Position numbers and translations under genes: made by a program. 6,061 bases of DNA from Spirochaetota bacterium (GTDB lineage Bacteria; Spirochaetota; UBA4802; UBA5550), in the NCBI GenBank assembly GCA_022704585.1, contig JAKJGD010000143.1, positions 1-6,061 of the forward strand, given 5' to 3'. Under the pieces are notes generated by a model. It was not told where the DNA came from and ran no database searches. It was given only the letters and a program-made list of their open reading frames with translations. Positions 1 through 5,186 of this stretch are shown here, piece by piece (within the stretch, counting starts at the first letter, position 1; every line of letters starts with the position of its first letter).

Positions 1-15
1 ATACAATTTTTTCAT
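1..15 (-). CDS. Possible start of a downstream gene (partial, five codons visible)
   Basis: On the minus strand an ATG lies two bases after the TAA of the acyl-CoA synthetase alpha gene and opens a frame reading Met-Lys-Lys-Leu-Tyr to the window edge. The ribosome-binding site is weak (a GGCAGGG stretch about 11 bases upstream), so translation would rely on coupling to the upstream gene. The alpha gene lacks the ATP-grasp half of the enzyme, so a separate beta-subunit gene is the expected neighbour here. That identity is inference only: five codons cannot identify a protein. Confidence 0.3.
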
Positions 16-17
16 AA

Positions 18-1439
18 TTATAAGGCCCTGCCTTTTTCCTCCACCTCGATCTTCCGGCGGAATTTTGCGTATGCGATCAGGTTTGCGATCGCTTTGAACC
101 CGTCCCTGGTGTGTTCGACAACGTAAAGGTTCTTGTCCCGGTAGAAGCGGCGCGCCTGTTCGCCCACCTCGCGGAAAGCAATGGGGATGATCGGCTTGGC
201 CGAGGGGAGCGCGCCCAGGATGTATTCGTTGAATTTTTCGAAAATCGAGCCGGCGCCCCCTTCCGGCGAGAAGGAGAGGGTCGCGACAAGGTCCGTGTTC
301 TCGTCCGCGAGCATGATACCGAGGACCCGGTCCATGCCGCTCGTGAACCCGGAGCCGGTCACGTCGAGCGGATTGCCCGGCTGCGCGAAGGGGGGGAGCG
401 CCTCTTTAAGCGCGGCAATGGTCGCGGGCGTGAAATCGTGAAGTTCGATCCCGAGCGATCCGCACAGGTCGGCATAGAGGCCACACAGCCCTCCGGATAG
501 GGTGCATACCGCCAGGCGGCCTCCGGCGGGCAGGGGACAGCGCGACAGGATGCCCGCGGTCTCGACCAGCTCCTCGATGGTATCCGCCCGGATAATGCCA
601 TGCTGGCGGAGAAAGGCGTCGGTGACCGCCTCGTTCCCGGCCATCGCGCCGGTGTGGGATCGGGCCGCCTGCATGCCCTTCTCGGACCTTCCGACTTTGA
701 TGAGGACGATCGGGATTGAACGATGCGCCGCCTCGCGCGCAATCCGGGCCAGCCGCCGCACGTCGCGGAACCCCTCGATGAAGCCTGCGATCACGCGCGT
801 CCTGCCGTGCAGGACCATGTGCTCGATGCAGTCCTCCACCGACACGACTGCCTCGTTGCCCGAGGATACGAAAAGCGATATGCCCAGCCCCTTTTTCAGC
901 ATCTTCGTGGCGATAACCTCGCTCGAGGCGCCGCTCTGGCCGATGATGCCGATGTTGCCCGGGACCGGGTCGCACTCGATCGATCCGCCCGAGAAGGCGC
1001 CCGTGCGGTCGACCGGGTTCAGGAACCCGAGGCAGTTCGGGCCCAGGAGCGTCACGCCCCGGGCGCGGCAGATGTCGACGAGTTCGTTCTGTAATCGCGT
1101 CCCTTCGTCCCCGGTCTCGGAGAATCCCGAAGAGACCAGCAATATGTTTTTTATACCGCGCGCCGCGAGGGACTGCACGGTATCGGCTACCATTGCGCTC
1201 CTGACTATGACCGCGGCAAAGTCGATTCCCTCCGGCAGGTCGTTCACGGAGGCGAGGGCCGGGATGCCGCAGACCTCGGACGCTCCCGGGTTCACCGGGT
1301 AGAATGCCCCCGGGAAACCAATGCGCCGCGCGTTCGACACGATGTTTGCGAACCAGTGGTTTTTGGTGGATGCTCCGATCACTGCGATGTTCCGGGGGGA
1401 GAAGAAATTATTCAGACGGTCTGACTGTTCCTGGCCCAT
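18..1439 (-). CDS. NDP-forming acyl-CoA (acetyl-CoA) synthetase, alpha subunit
   Basis: The 473-residue protein has the three-domain layout of the alpha subunit of ADP-forming acetyl-CoA synthetases, relatives of succinyl-CoA synthetase. Residues about 10-140 form a Rossmann CoA-binding domain (NIAVIGAS at 17-24, LLGPNCLGFLNP at 131-142). Residues about 160-300 form the succinyl-CoA-ligase-like domain (GIIGQSGASS at 164-173, VSSGNEA at 191-197). SHTGAMAG at 261-268 carries His262, which aligns with the histidine that becomes phosphorylated in this family. A third domain with GNPLDVTG at 355-362 follows. The enzyme would convert acyl-CoA, ADP and phosphate to acid and ATP in the cytoplasm, or run in reverse. 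There is no ATP-grasp domain, so a separate beta subunit is needed. I chose the ATG at 1437-1439 because GAGGAG lies six bases upstream. The longer frame beginning at a TTG at 1487 has no ribosome-binding site and overlaps a promoter-like sequence. Acyl substrate unknown. Confidence 0.9.
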   Translation of the reverse strand: MGQEQSDRLNNFFSPRNIAVIGASTKNHWFANIVSNARRIGFPGAFYPVNPGASEVCGIPALASVNDLPEGIDFAAVIVRSAMVADTVQSLAARGIKNILLVSSGFSETGDEGTRLQNELVDICRARGVTLLGPNCLGFLNPVDRTGAFSGGSIECDPVPGNIGIIGQSGASSEVIATKMLKKGLGISLFVSSGNEAVVSVEDCIEHMVLHGRTRVIAGFIEGFRDVRRLARIAREAAHRSIPIVLIKVGRSEKGMQAARSHTGAMAGNEAVTDAFLRQHGIIRADTIEELVETAGILSRCPLPAGGRLAVCTLSGGLCGLYADLCGSLGIELHDFTPATIAALKEALPPFAQPGNPLDVTGSGFTSGMDRVLGIMLADENTDLVATLSFSPEGGAGSIFEKFNEYILGALPSAKPIIPIAFREVGEQARRFYRDKNLYVVEHTRDGFKAIANLIAYAKFRRKIEVEEKGRAL

Positions 1440-1458
1440 GATGCGCTCCTCTCGGGTA

Positions 1459-1487
1459 AATGAAAAAGGAGCGTTGATTTTTGACAA
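1459..1487 (-). promoter_or_regulatory. Weak promoter-like site upstream of the acyl-CoA synthetase gene
   Basis: On the minus strand TTGTCA (1482-1487, five of six matches to the -35 consensus) is followed after 17 bases by TTCATT (1459-1464, three of six matches to the -10 consensus). It lies about 20 bases before the chosen ATG. The poor -10 makes this tentative. Confidence 0.25.
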
Positions 1488-1491
1488 GTAA

Positions 1492-1499
1492 TTTATTAT
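1492..1499 (+). repeat. 8-bp direct repeat, left copy (possible target duplication)
   Basis: TTTATTAT lies three bases outside the left inverted repeat and recurs at 2009-2016. It could be a target-site duplication, but chance is possible in this AT-rich stretch. Confidence 0.3.
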
Positions 1500-1502
1500 G
1501 GT

Positions 1503-1529
1503 CTCGCGCAGAGGCGCAGGGGCGCGAAG
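1503..1529 (-). repeat. Inverted repeat, left copy, flanking the GxxExxY pseudogene
   Basis: Read on the minus strand, these 27 bases match 1975-2001 on the plus strand at 20 of 27 positions, including the uninterrupted 11-base core GCGCCTCTGCG. The repeat begins one base after the restored stop codon of the pseudogene, so gene and repeat abut. Confidence 0.7.
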
Positions 1530-1530
1530 G

Positions 1531-1907
1531 TTATAAATTATGTACGATTCTGAAAATTCCGTTTTTCATTAACTTTCATTATAATTAATCATGAGACCCA
1601 CCTTTATCCCGCTTATTTTAAGGTATGTTAATAACTGCTTTTTATGAACTGGCAAAACAACTTCTACAGATTTCAATTCGACAATCACCTTGTTTTCAAC
1701 AATAATGTCAATTCGATAGGCCATGTCAAATATTCTACCATCATAAATAATGGGAAAGTTAACCTGCCATTTATACTTCAAACCGCTTTTTTGCAATTCA
1801 TGTAATAAAATTTTTTCATATATTGACTCGAGAAGACCGGGGCCCAAATCTTAATGAATTGTAATGCACCTATCGATTATAATTCCGGTGATTTCATTTT
1901 CCATCAT
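1531..1907 (-). pseudogene. GxxExxY family protein (PD-(D/E)XK nuclease-like fold), two disabling lesions
   Basis: The middle of the gene (1847 down to 1572) encodes typical family sequence: GPGLLESIY contains the naming GxxExxY motif, and YRIDIIV followed by VIVELKSVE supplies the D and ExK residues of a PD-(D/E)XK-like core. The family's function is not established. Upstream in the same frame, from ATG 1905-1907, comes a family-like N-terminus (MMENEITGIIIDRCITIH), then an in-frame TAA at 1851-1853 just before DLGPGLLES. At the 3' end the frame closes after INYNES, but the next frame continues as MKNGIFRIVHNL and a TAA at 1531-1533, which matches the usual family C-terminus. Restoring one base (for example AGT TTA ATG) joins them. 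Repaired length is 125 residues, about normal. AAGGAGG lies 11 bases before ATG 1907. Base composition is much more AT-rich than the neighbours. Sequencing error is the main alternative. Confidence 0.85.
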
Positions 1908-1974
1908 ACTTGTTTCATCCTCCTTGTGATTTGGAATGTATTACGTATGACAATGGCAATTAATGAATAATTTT

Positions 1975-2001
1975 CTCTGTGTCTCAGCGCCTCTGCGTGA
2001 A
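1975..2001 (+). repeat. Inverted repeat, right copy, flanking the GxxExxY pseudogene
   Basis: This copy pairs with 1503-1529 in inverted orientation (20 of 27 identical, shared core GCGCCTCTGCG). It is a GC-rich patch in otherwise AT-rich DNA, about 70 bases upstream of the pseudogene start. From memory, repeats of this CTCTGCG type accompany GxxExxY genes in unrelated bacteria; I could not check this here. Confidence 0.7.
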
Positions 2002-2008
2002 TTTTTTC

Positions 2009-2016
2009 TTTATTAT
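2009..2016 (+). repeat. 8-bp direct repeat, right copy (possible target duplication)
   Basis: TTTATTAT repeats the sequence at 1492-1499, in the same orientation, seven bases outside the right inverted repeat. Confidence 0.3.
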
Positions 2017-2045
2017 TTCCATGGATTATTGTATATTTACATAAT

Positions 2046-2069
2046 CCGTCCGGGCATAGCCGGGGACGG
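2046..2069. other. Hairpin-forming inverted repeat upstream of the def promoter
   Basis: CCGTCC (2046-2051) pairs with GGACGG (2064-2069), and an inner GGC/GCC stem closes an ATA loop with a small asymmetric bulge. No T-run follows on either strand, so it is not a standard terminator. It ends nine bases before the -35 element of the def promoter. It could be a regulator site, a repeat remnant or a stray palindrome. Confidence 0.4.
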
Positions 2070-2078
2070 AAATTGATA

Positions 2079-2108
2079 TTGACAGGGAGAATGCGGTTTT
2101 AATAGATT
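2079..2108 (+). promoter_or_regulatory. Promoter-like site for def-fmt operon
   Basis: A perfect -35 hexamer TTGACA (2079-2084) is followed after 18 bases by TAGATT (2103-2108, four of six matches to the -10 consensus). Transcription would start near 2115 and give a short leader of about 20 bases before the GTG start of def. Confidence 0.5.
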
Positions 2109-2135
2109 CTTCCTTGACTATATTTGAGGTACACA

Positions 2136-2672
2136 GTGGCAAAGCTGAAGACGGCGAAAACGCACGAGCTGGTGTATTACGGGCACGACACCCTGAAAAA
2201 AGTCGCGGAAGACGTTAAAGAGATCGACGACGAGCTCCTGCGCCTCATCGACACCATGTTCAACGTGATGTACAGGGAAAAGGGTGTGGGCCTTGCCGCC
2301 CCGCAGATCGACGAGTCCAGGCGGCTCATCGTCATCGACGTTGCGGACGAAAAGAAAAAGAGCCAGGTGCTCGAGCTGATAAATCCGGTGATAACCGCGT
2401 CCTCGGACGAGGTCGGACCGTACGAGGAGGGCTGCCTCTCTGTACCGGGCATTTCGGAAGAAATCATCCGCCCCACGGGGATACAGGTCCGGGGCATAAC
2501 CCGCGACGGCAAAGAGGTCTCGCTCGAGATGGGCGGCATGCTGGCCCGGGTGACGCAGCACGAAGTCGACCACCTGAACGGCATACTCTTCGTGGACCGG
2601 CTGGAGGACTACGTGCGGAACGAGCTCAGGCCCGAGCTTAAAAGGATCAAGAAGCTGAACAAGCGGCCATGA
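2136..2672 (+). CDS. def: Peptide deformylase
   Basis: Def removes the N-terminal formyl group from nascent proteins at the ribosome using a bound metal ion. The 178-residue protein has all three signature motifs: GVGLAAPQ (50-57), EGCLS (98-102) and QHEVDH (141-146). The metal ligands are Cys100, His142 and His146, with Glu143 as the catalytic base. Length fits the family. I chose GTG at 2136 because GAGG lies six bases upstream. An in-frame TTG at 2124 would place the start across that ribosome-binding site and adds only four residues. The stop overlaps the fmt start in ATGA, so the two are translationally coupled, a common arrangement for these functionally linked genes. A sigma70-like promoter precedes it. 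All catalytic residues are present, so it should be active. Confidence 0.97.
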   Translation: MAKLKTAKTHELVYYGHDTLKKVAEDVKEIDDELLRLIDTMFNVMYREKGVGLAAPQIDESRRLIVIDVADEKKKSQVLELINPVITASSDEVGPYEEGCLSVPGISEEIIRPTGIQVRGITRDGKEVSLEMGGMLARVTQHEVDHLNGILFVDRLEDYVRNELRPELKRIKKLNKRP

Positions 2673-3598
2673 ACATAGGGTTTTTCGGGACACCGGAGCT
2701 GGCAGCGCGCGTGCTGGCCGGCCTTGCGGAGGCTCACCGCGTCACGTTCGCCGTGACCGCCGTGGACAAGCGGTCGGGAAGGAACCGCGAGCTGCAATTC
2801 TGTCCGGCGAAGAGCGAGGCGCTGCGGCTCGGCATTCCGGTGCTTCAGCCCGCGTCGCTCAGGGAGCCGTCCTTCCTTGACGGGATCGGCTCCTTCCTGG
2901 CGGACGCCTTCGTCGTGGTGGCGTACGGAAGCCTGATCCCGCGCTCGGTGTTCGGCCGTCCTCCCCTCGGCACCCTCAACCTTCACCCGTCGCTGCTTCC
3001 CCTCTATCGCGGCGCCGCGCCCATCCAGTGGTGCCTTATCAATGGCGAGACCGAGACCGGCATCACCGTACAGCTCATCAACGAGAAGCTTGATGCGGGA
3101 GACATCGTGGTGCAGGAAAAGATGCCGGTGGGGCCCGACACGACCGCCGGGGACCTGCTGGAGATCGCGTCAGCCTCGGGAGCCGGACTCATCGGCCGCG
3201 CCCTTGAGCGCCTTGCGTCCGGCGCCGCCCCGGTACGGCAGGACGATTCCCTCGCGACTTACTGCGGCAAGATCGACCGCGACACCGCACTTATTGACTG
3301 GGAAAAGCGGCCCACCGAGATACATAACCTGGTCAGGGGGCTCAACCCGAAGCCGGTGGCCTTTTCGCATTTCCGCGGGGAGCAGGTGCGGATCTGGAGG
3401 ACGGCCCCCGTGTACGGGGAGGTGCCGGCGGCGCCTGTGCCGGGCGTGCTTGTCCGCTGGCAGAAGAAGCGCCTGCTTGTCGGGACCGGCGACGGCTACA
3501 TTGAAATCCTCGGGATCCAGCCCGCGAACAAGAAGGTCATGGATGCGGGGGCCTTTATCAACGGTTACCGGCTCGCGCTGGAAGACCGGTTCGAGTAA
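2669..3598 (+). CDS. fmt: Methionyl-tRNA formyltransferase
   Basis: Fmt transfers a formyl group from 10-formyl-tetrahydrofolate to initiator Met-tRNA in the cytoplasm. The 309-residue protein begins with the Rossmann-like GFFGTPELA (4-12). It has the conserved stretch NLHPSLLPLYRGAAPIQ (104-120), which carries catalytic Asn104 and His106, and LDAGD (141-145) with catalytic Asp142. The linker has the family pattern ATYCGKIDRDTALIDW (196-211) and IHNLVRGLNPKPVAF (218-232), leading into the small C-terminal tRNA-binding domain. Length is normal (E. coli 315). Its ATG overlaps the def stop (ATGA) and there is no clear ribosome-binding site, so it should be translated by coupling to def. It makes the formyl-Met that Def later removes. 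Confidence 0.97.
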   Translation: MNIGFFGTPELAARVLAGLAEAHRVTFAVTAVDKRSGRNRELQFCPAKSEALRLGIPVLQPASLREPSFLDGIGSFLADAFVVVAYGSLIPRSVFGRPPLGTLNLHPSLLPLYRGAAPIQWCLINGETETGITVQLINEKLDAGDIVVQEKMPVGPDTTAGDLLEIASASGAGLIGRALERLASGAAPVRQDDSLATYCGKIDRDTALIDWEKRPTEIHNLVRGLNPKPVAFSHFRGEQVRIWRTAPVYGEVPAAPVPGVLVRWQKKRLLVGTGDGYIEILGIQPANKKVMDAGAFINGYRLALEDRFE

Positions 3599-3606
3599 CT
3601 GTCATC

Positions 3607-3915
3607 ATGGACATCACCCTTAAAACGAGAAAGATCATAGAGAAGCTGTTCCCCCCCGATGACGTCGACCTTGTCGCCGATATCCTGGAGCGGGAATGCG
3701 GCGGGAACATTCCCCAGTGCGGAGAATGCACACCCGAGGAGATGGAGCGTATCCGCTTTTCTGTTTTGAAGGAATCGAACGGGTGCATCGATACATTATC
3801 CCGCTGCATCGGCCTGGCCGGGATTGACTGGCGCGATTTGCTTGTTAATGCAGGGTTTGCCGATGATGTTCATGCGCACGAGGCTTGGGCGGAAGAGCTG
3901 CTTGCAGACCGCTGA
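3607..3915 (+). CDS. Small Cys-rich protein of unknown function, third gene of def-fmt operon
   Basis: This 102-residue, acidic protein starts eight bases after the fmt stop. It has no strong ribosome-binding site, so it is probably translated by coupling. I do not recognise a named family. It has no signal peptide or membrane segment and looks largely helical. Five cysteines stand at 31, 38, 41, 60 and 67, including the pair PQCGEC; no full zinc-ribbon spacing is evident, but metal or redox binding is conceivable. The C-terminal part, DWRDLLVNAGF (74-84) followed by a His/Trp-containing helix, is the most family-like segment and I have a weak memory of similar short unnamed proteins. Codon use and GC content match the upstream genes, supporting a real coding region. 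The terminator at 4044-4075 closes the unit. Confidence 0.8.
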   Translation: MDITLKTRKIIEKLFPPDDVDLVADILERECGGNIPQCGECTPEEMERIRFSVLKESNGCIDTLSRCIGLAGIDWRDLLVNAGFADDVHAHEAWAEELLADR

Positions 3916-3964
3916 TCCCCCGGGGCGGCCGCCGCGATTTTTTCTGCATCGTAATGTTTTTTAG

Positions 3965-3981
3965 TCACGGTGGCCCCGTGA
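3965..3981. other. Short hairpin in the convergent intergenic region
   Basis: TCACGG (3965-3970) pairs with CCGTGA (3976-3981) around a five-base loop. The T-run lies on the 5' side in the plus direction and there is none 3' of it on either strand, so it is unlikely to terminate transcription. It could be an mRNA 3'-end structure. The rest of 3916-4043 shows no gene. Confidence 0.3.
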
Positions 3982-4043
3982 GACTGTTCGCAGGGCAGGG
4001 GCTTTTCGATTGATCGTGTCGCGGATCCATGGCGTGAAACATA

Positions 4044-4075
4044 AAAAAGGGAGCGTGATGTCACGCTCCCTTTTT
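4044..4075. terminator. Bidirectional intrinsic terminator
   Basis: A perfect inverted repeat pairs AAAAAGGGAGCGTGA (4044-4058) with TCACGCTCCCTTTTT (4061-4075). The GC-rich ten-base core (4049-4058 with 4061-4070) is followed by a T-run on the plus strand and, because of the A-run on the other arm, also on the minus strand. It ends the def-fmt operon from the left and the FecR-domain gene, whose stop is eight bases away, from the right. Confidence 0.92.
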
Positions 4076-4083
4076 GTCTGCCG

Positions 4084-5070
4084 CTACAGTGTCTGCAGGC
4101 TGGGCGGGGCGTTCTTGGATTCGCCCGGAGTGTTCTCCTTCTGCTTTTTCTTCTTCTCGGCGTTCTCTTTGTCCAGCATCTGTTGTTTGAGCTTTTCCTG
4201 CTCGATCTTCTGCGCACGGAGATTTTCCTGCTCGATCTTCTGCGCGCGGAGCTTTTCCTCGCGGAGCTGCGCCATTGTGCGCTCTTTTTCCTTCTTCTGC
4301 TTCTCGAGCTTTTCTTTTTCCGCTTTCTCGCGTTCCGCCGAGTCATCGGGGGCGGGGGCCATGACCTTTTCCCGTATCTCTTTTCGCGCTTCCTGGTTAA
4401 GCTTCTCGAGCATTTCCGGCTTGATGTCCCTGATCTCCTTCCTGATCTCCTCGACTTCTTCGGCCTTCATCTCCGTGACCGTAATCTCTTTCTTTTGCTC
4501 AACGGCCTGTTTCACCGCTTTTTCGTCCAGCTCAACGGTCTGGTTCGTCTCTACGGTTTTCTCGACCCCGGTGACCACGGTATCGTTCTGCACGGGGTTG
4601 ATCCTTACCGCGCCGGTGACCACGTCGAGCCGGGAGGCCTTTTCATCCGCGGTGATGCGGAACGATGTGCCGCGCACGGACGCAACCGCGGTGGGCGTCT
4701 TGACCCGGAAGTCGCCTTTTTTCAGCTTGGAGAGGGTCACGTACATCTTGCCCTGGGGCATGTCAAGCTGCGAATCGCCCGTAGCCGGGTCCATGAGCGA
4801 AGAGAGCAGGATATTGGAATCGGGCTGTATCCGTATGATGCCCTCGGAGCCGTACAGGACGTCGGCTATCGAATCGGCGCCGGTCCTGATGCCGTCACCT
4901 GTTATGAGCACATCGCCTACGGTCGCCGGCTTCTCGGTGTTTCCGGCAACGATCATCACTTCGCCTATAAGGCCCTGGATTGTAATGGCTCTGTCTTTAT
5001 CGTCCTTCTTGCAAACGGTCACTCCCGCAGCCAGGAGAAAAATGATCATAATAGATAAAACGTGTTTCAT
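4084..5070 (-). CDS. FecR-domain probable lipoprotein with charged coiled-coil tail
   Basis: The 328-residue protein starts with a short signal peptide (MKHVLSIMIIFLLAAGVTVC), with Cys20 as the likely lipid-modified residue. The residue before Cys is Val, outside the classic Gly/Ala/Ser rule, so lipidation is likely only if the host has a relaxed lipobox, as in spirochaetes. Residues about 50-157 form a FecR-type beta domain (GDVLITGDGIRTG at 52-64, TPTAVASVRGTSFRI at 125-139, DVVTGAVRI at 149-157). Unlike FecR itself there is no transmembrane anti-sigma layout, so a periplasmic structural or binding role is more likely than iron signalling. From about 196 onward the protein is Lys/Glu-rich coiled coil with a duplicated decad at 274-293, ending in a Pro-containing tail. 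GGAGG lies five bases before the ATG. A promoter-like site and a 3' terminator frame the gene. Confidence 0.85.
   Translation of the reverse strand: MKHVLSIMIIFLLAAGVTVCKKDDKDRAITIQGLIGEVMIVAGNTEKPATVGDVLITGDGIRTGADSIADVLYGSEGIIRIQPDSNILLSSLMDPATGDSQLDMPQGKMYVTLSKLKKGDFRVKTPTAVASVRGTSFRITADEKASRLDVVTGAVRINPVQNDTVVTGVEKTVETNQTVELDEKAVKQAVEQKKEITVTEMKAEEVEEIRKEIRDIKPEMLEKLNQEARKEIREKVMAPAPDDSAEREKAEKEKLEKQKKEKERTMAQLREEKLRAQKIEQENLRAQKIEQEKLKQQMLDKENAEKKKKQKENTPGESKNAPPSLQTL
4189..4260 (-). repeat. 30-bp tandem duplication inside the FecR-protein tail
   Basis: Units 4201-4230 and 4231-4260 are identical at 27 of 30 bases, and 12 bases of a further partial unit lie at 4189-4200. The period is a multiple of three, so it inserts the decad LRAQKIEQE(N/K) in frame, extending the coiled coil without breaking the gene. 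Confidence 0.9.
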
Positions 5071-5104
5071 GTGCTCCTCCGAAAATGTATAAATACTCTA
5101 CATC

Positions 5105-5133
5105 AATATATACACAATCCATCCATGATTCAA
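5105..5133 (-). promoter_or_regulatory. Promoter-like site for the FecR-domain gene
   Basis: On the minus strand TTGAAT (5128-5133, four of six) is followed after exactly 17 bases by TATATT (5105-5110, five of six). Transcription would begin near 5098 and give a leader of roughly 30 bases to the ATG at 5070. The 116-base gap to the upstream barrel gene shows no terminator, so read-through from that gene is also possible. Confidence 0.45.
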
Positions 5134-5186
5134 GCAATTAAATTTCCGCGGATCCCGTCAAATATTAAATTTGCGTTAATTCAGGC

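Larger units (their letters stand above)
1492..2016. mobile_element. Putative small repeat-bounded cassette carrying a GxxExxY pseudogene
   Basis: An AT-rich islet sits between GC-rich genes. It contains one minus-strand gene of the GxxExxY family, bracketed by 27-bp imperfect inverted repeats (1503-1529 and 1975-2001), with TTTATTAT outside them on both sides (1492-1499 and 2009-2016). No transposase is present, so any movement would have depended on enzymes in trans. The interpretation as a mobile unit is inference from structure and base composition. The direct repeat is short and in AT-rich DNA, and its distance from the inverted repeats differs on the two sides (3 and 7 bases). Confidence 0.4.

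Noticed and set aside
502..1302. Long plus-strand open frames opposite the acyl-CoA synthetase gene
   Set aside because: They are antisense shadows typical of GC-rich genes, with no recognisable motifs, while the minus-strand frame is a clear family match.
1440..1487. Sixteen-residue N-terminal extension of the acyl-CoA synthetase from a TTG at 1487
   Set aside because: There is no ribosome-binding site before the TTG and the stretch overlaps a promoter-like -35, whereas ATG 1439 has GAGGAG at ideal spacing and the family's N-terminus begins soon after it.
1531..1907. Stop-codon reassignment or recoding as the reason for the TAA in the GxxExxY gene
   Set aside because: TAA ends the acyl-CoA synthetase and fmt genes in this window, and the same gene also has an independent frameshift, so decay or sequencing error explains it better.
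2124..2135. TTG start for def four codons upstream of the chosen GTG
   Set aside because: The TTG is part of the TTGAGG that serves as the ribosome-binding site for GTG 2136.
3870..4346. Minus-strand Arg/Lys/Ser-rich open frame of 158 residues
   Set aside because: It is an out-of-frame reading of the coiled-coil region that continues through the terminator hairpin. Its low-complexity basic sequence is a reading-frame artefact.
19..4976. Identical 12-mer TATAAGGCCCTG near 19-30 and 4965-4976
   Set aside because: About one shared 12-mer is expected by chance in 6 kb, and both copies lie inside unrelated coding sequences.
4010..5092. Long plus-strand open frame opposite the FecR-domain gene, rich in Ser, Phe and Cys
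   Set aside because: It is the antisense image of the Lys/Glu-rich coiled-coil coding region. It runs through the terminator and has no ribosome-binding site or coherent domains.
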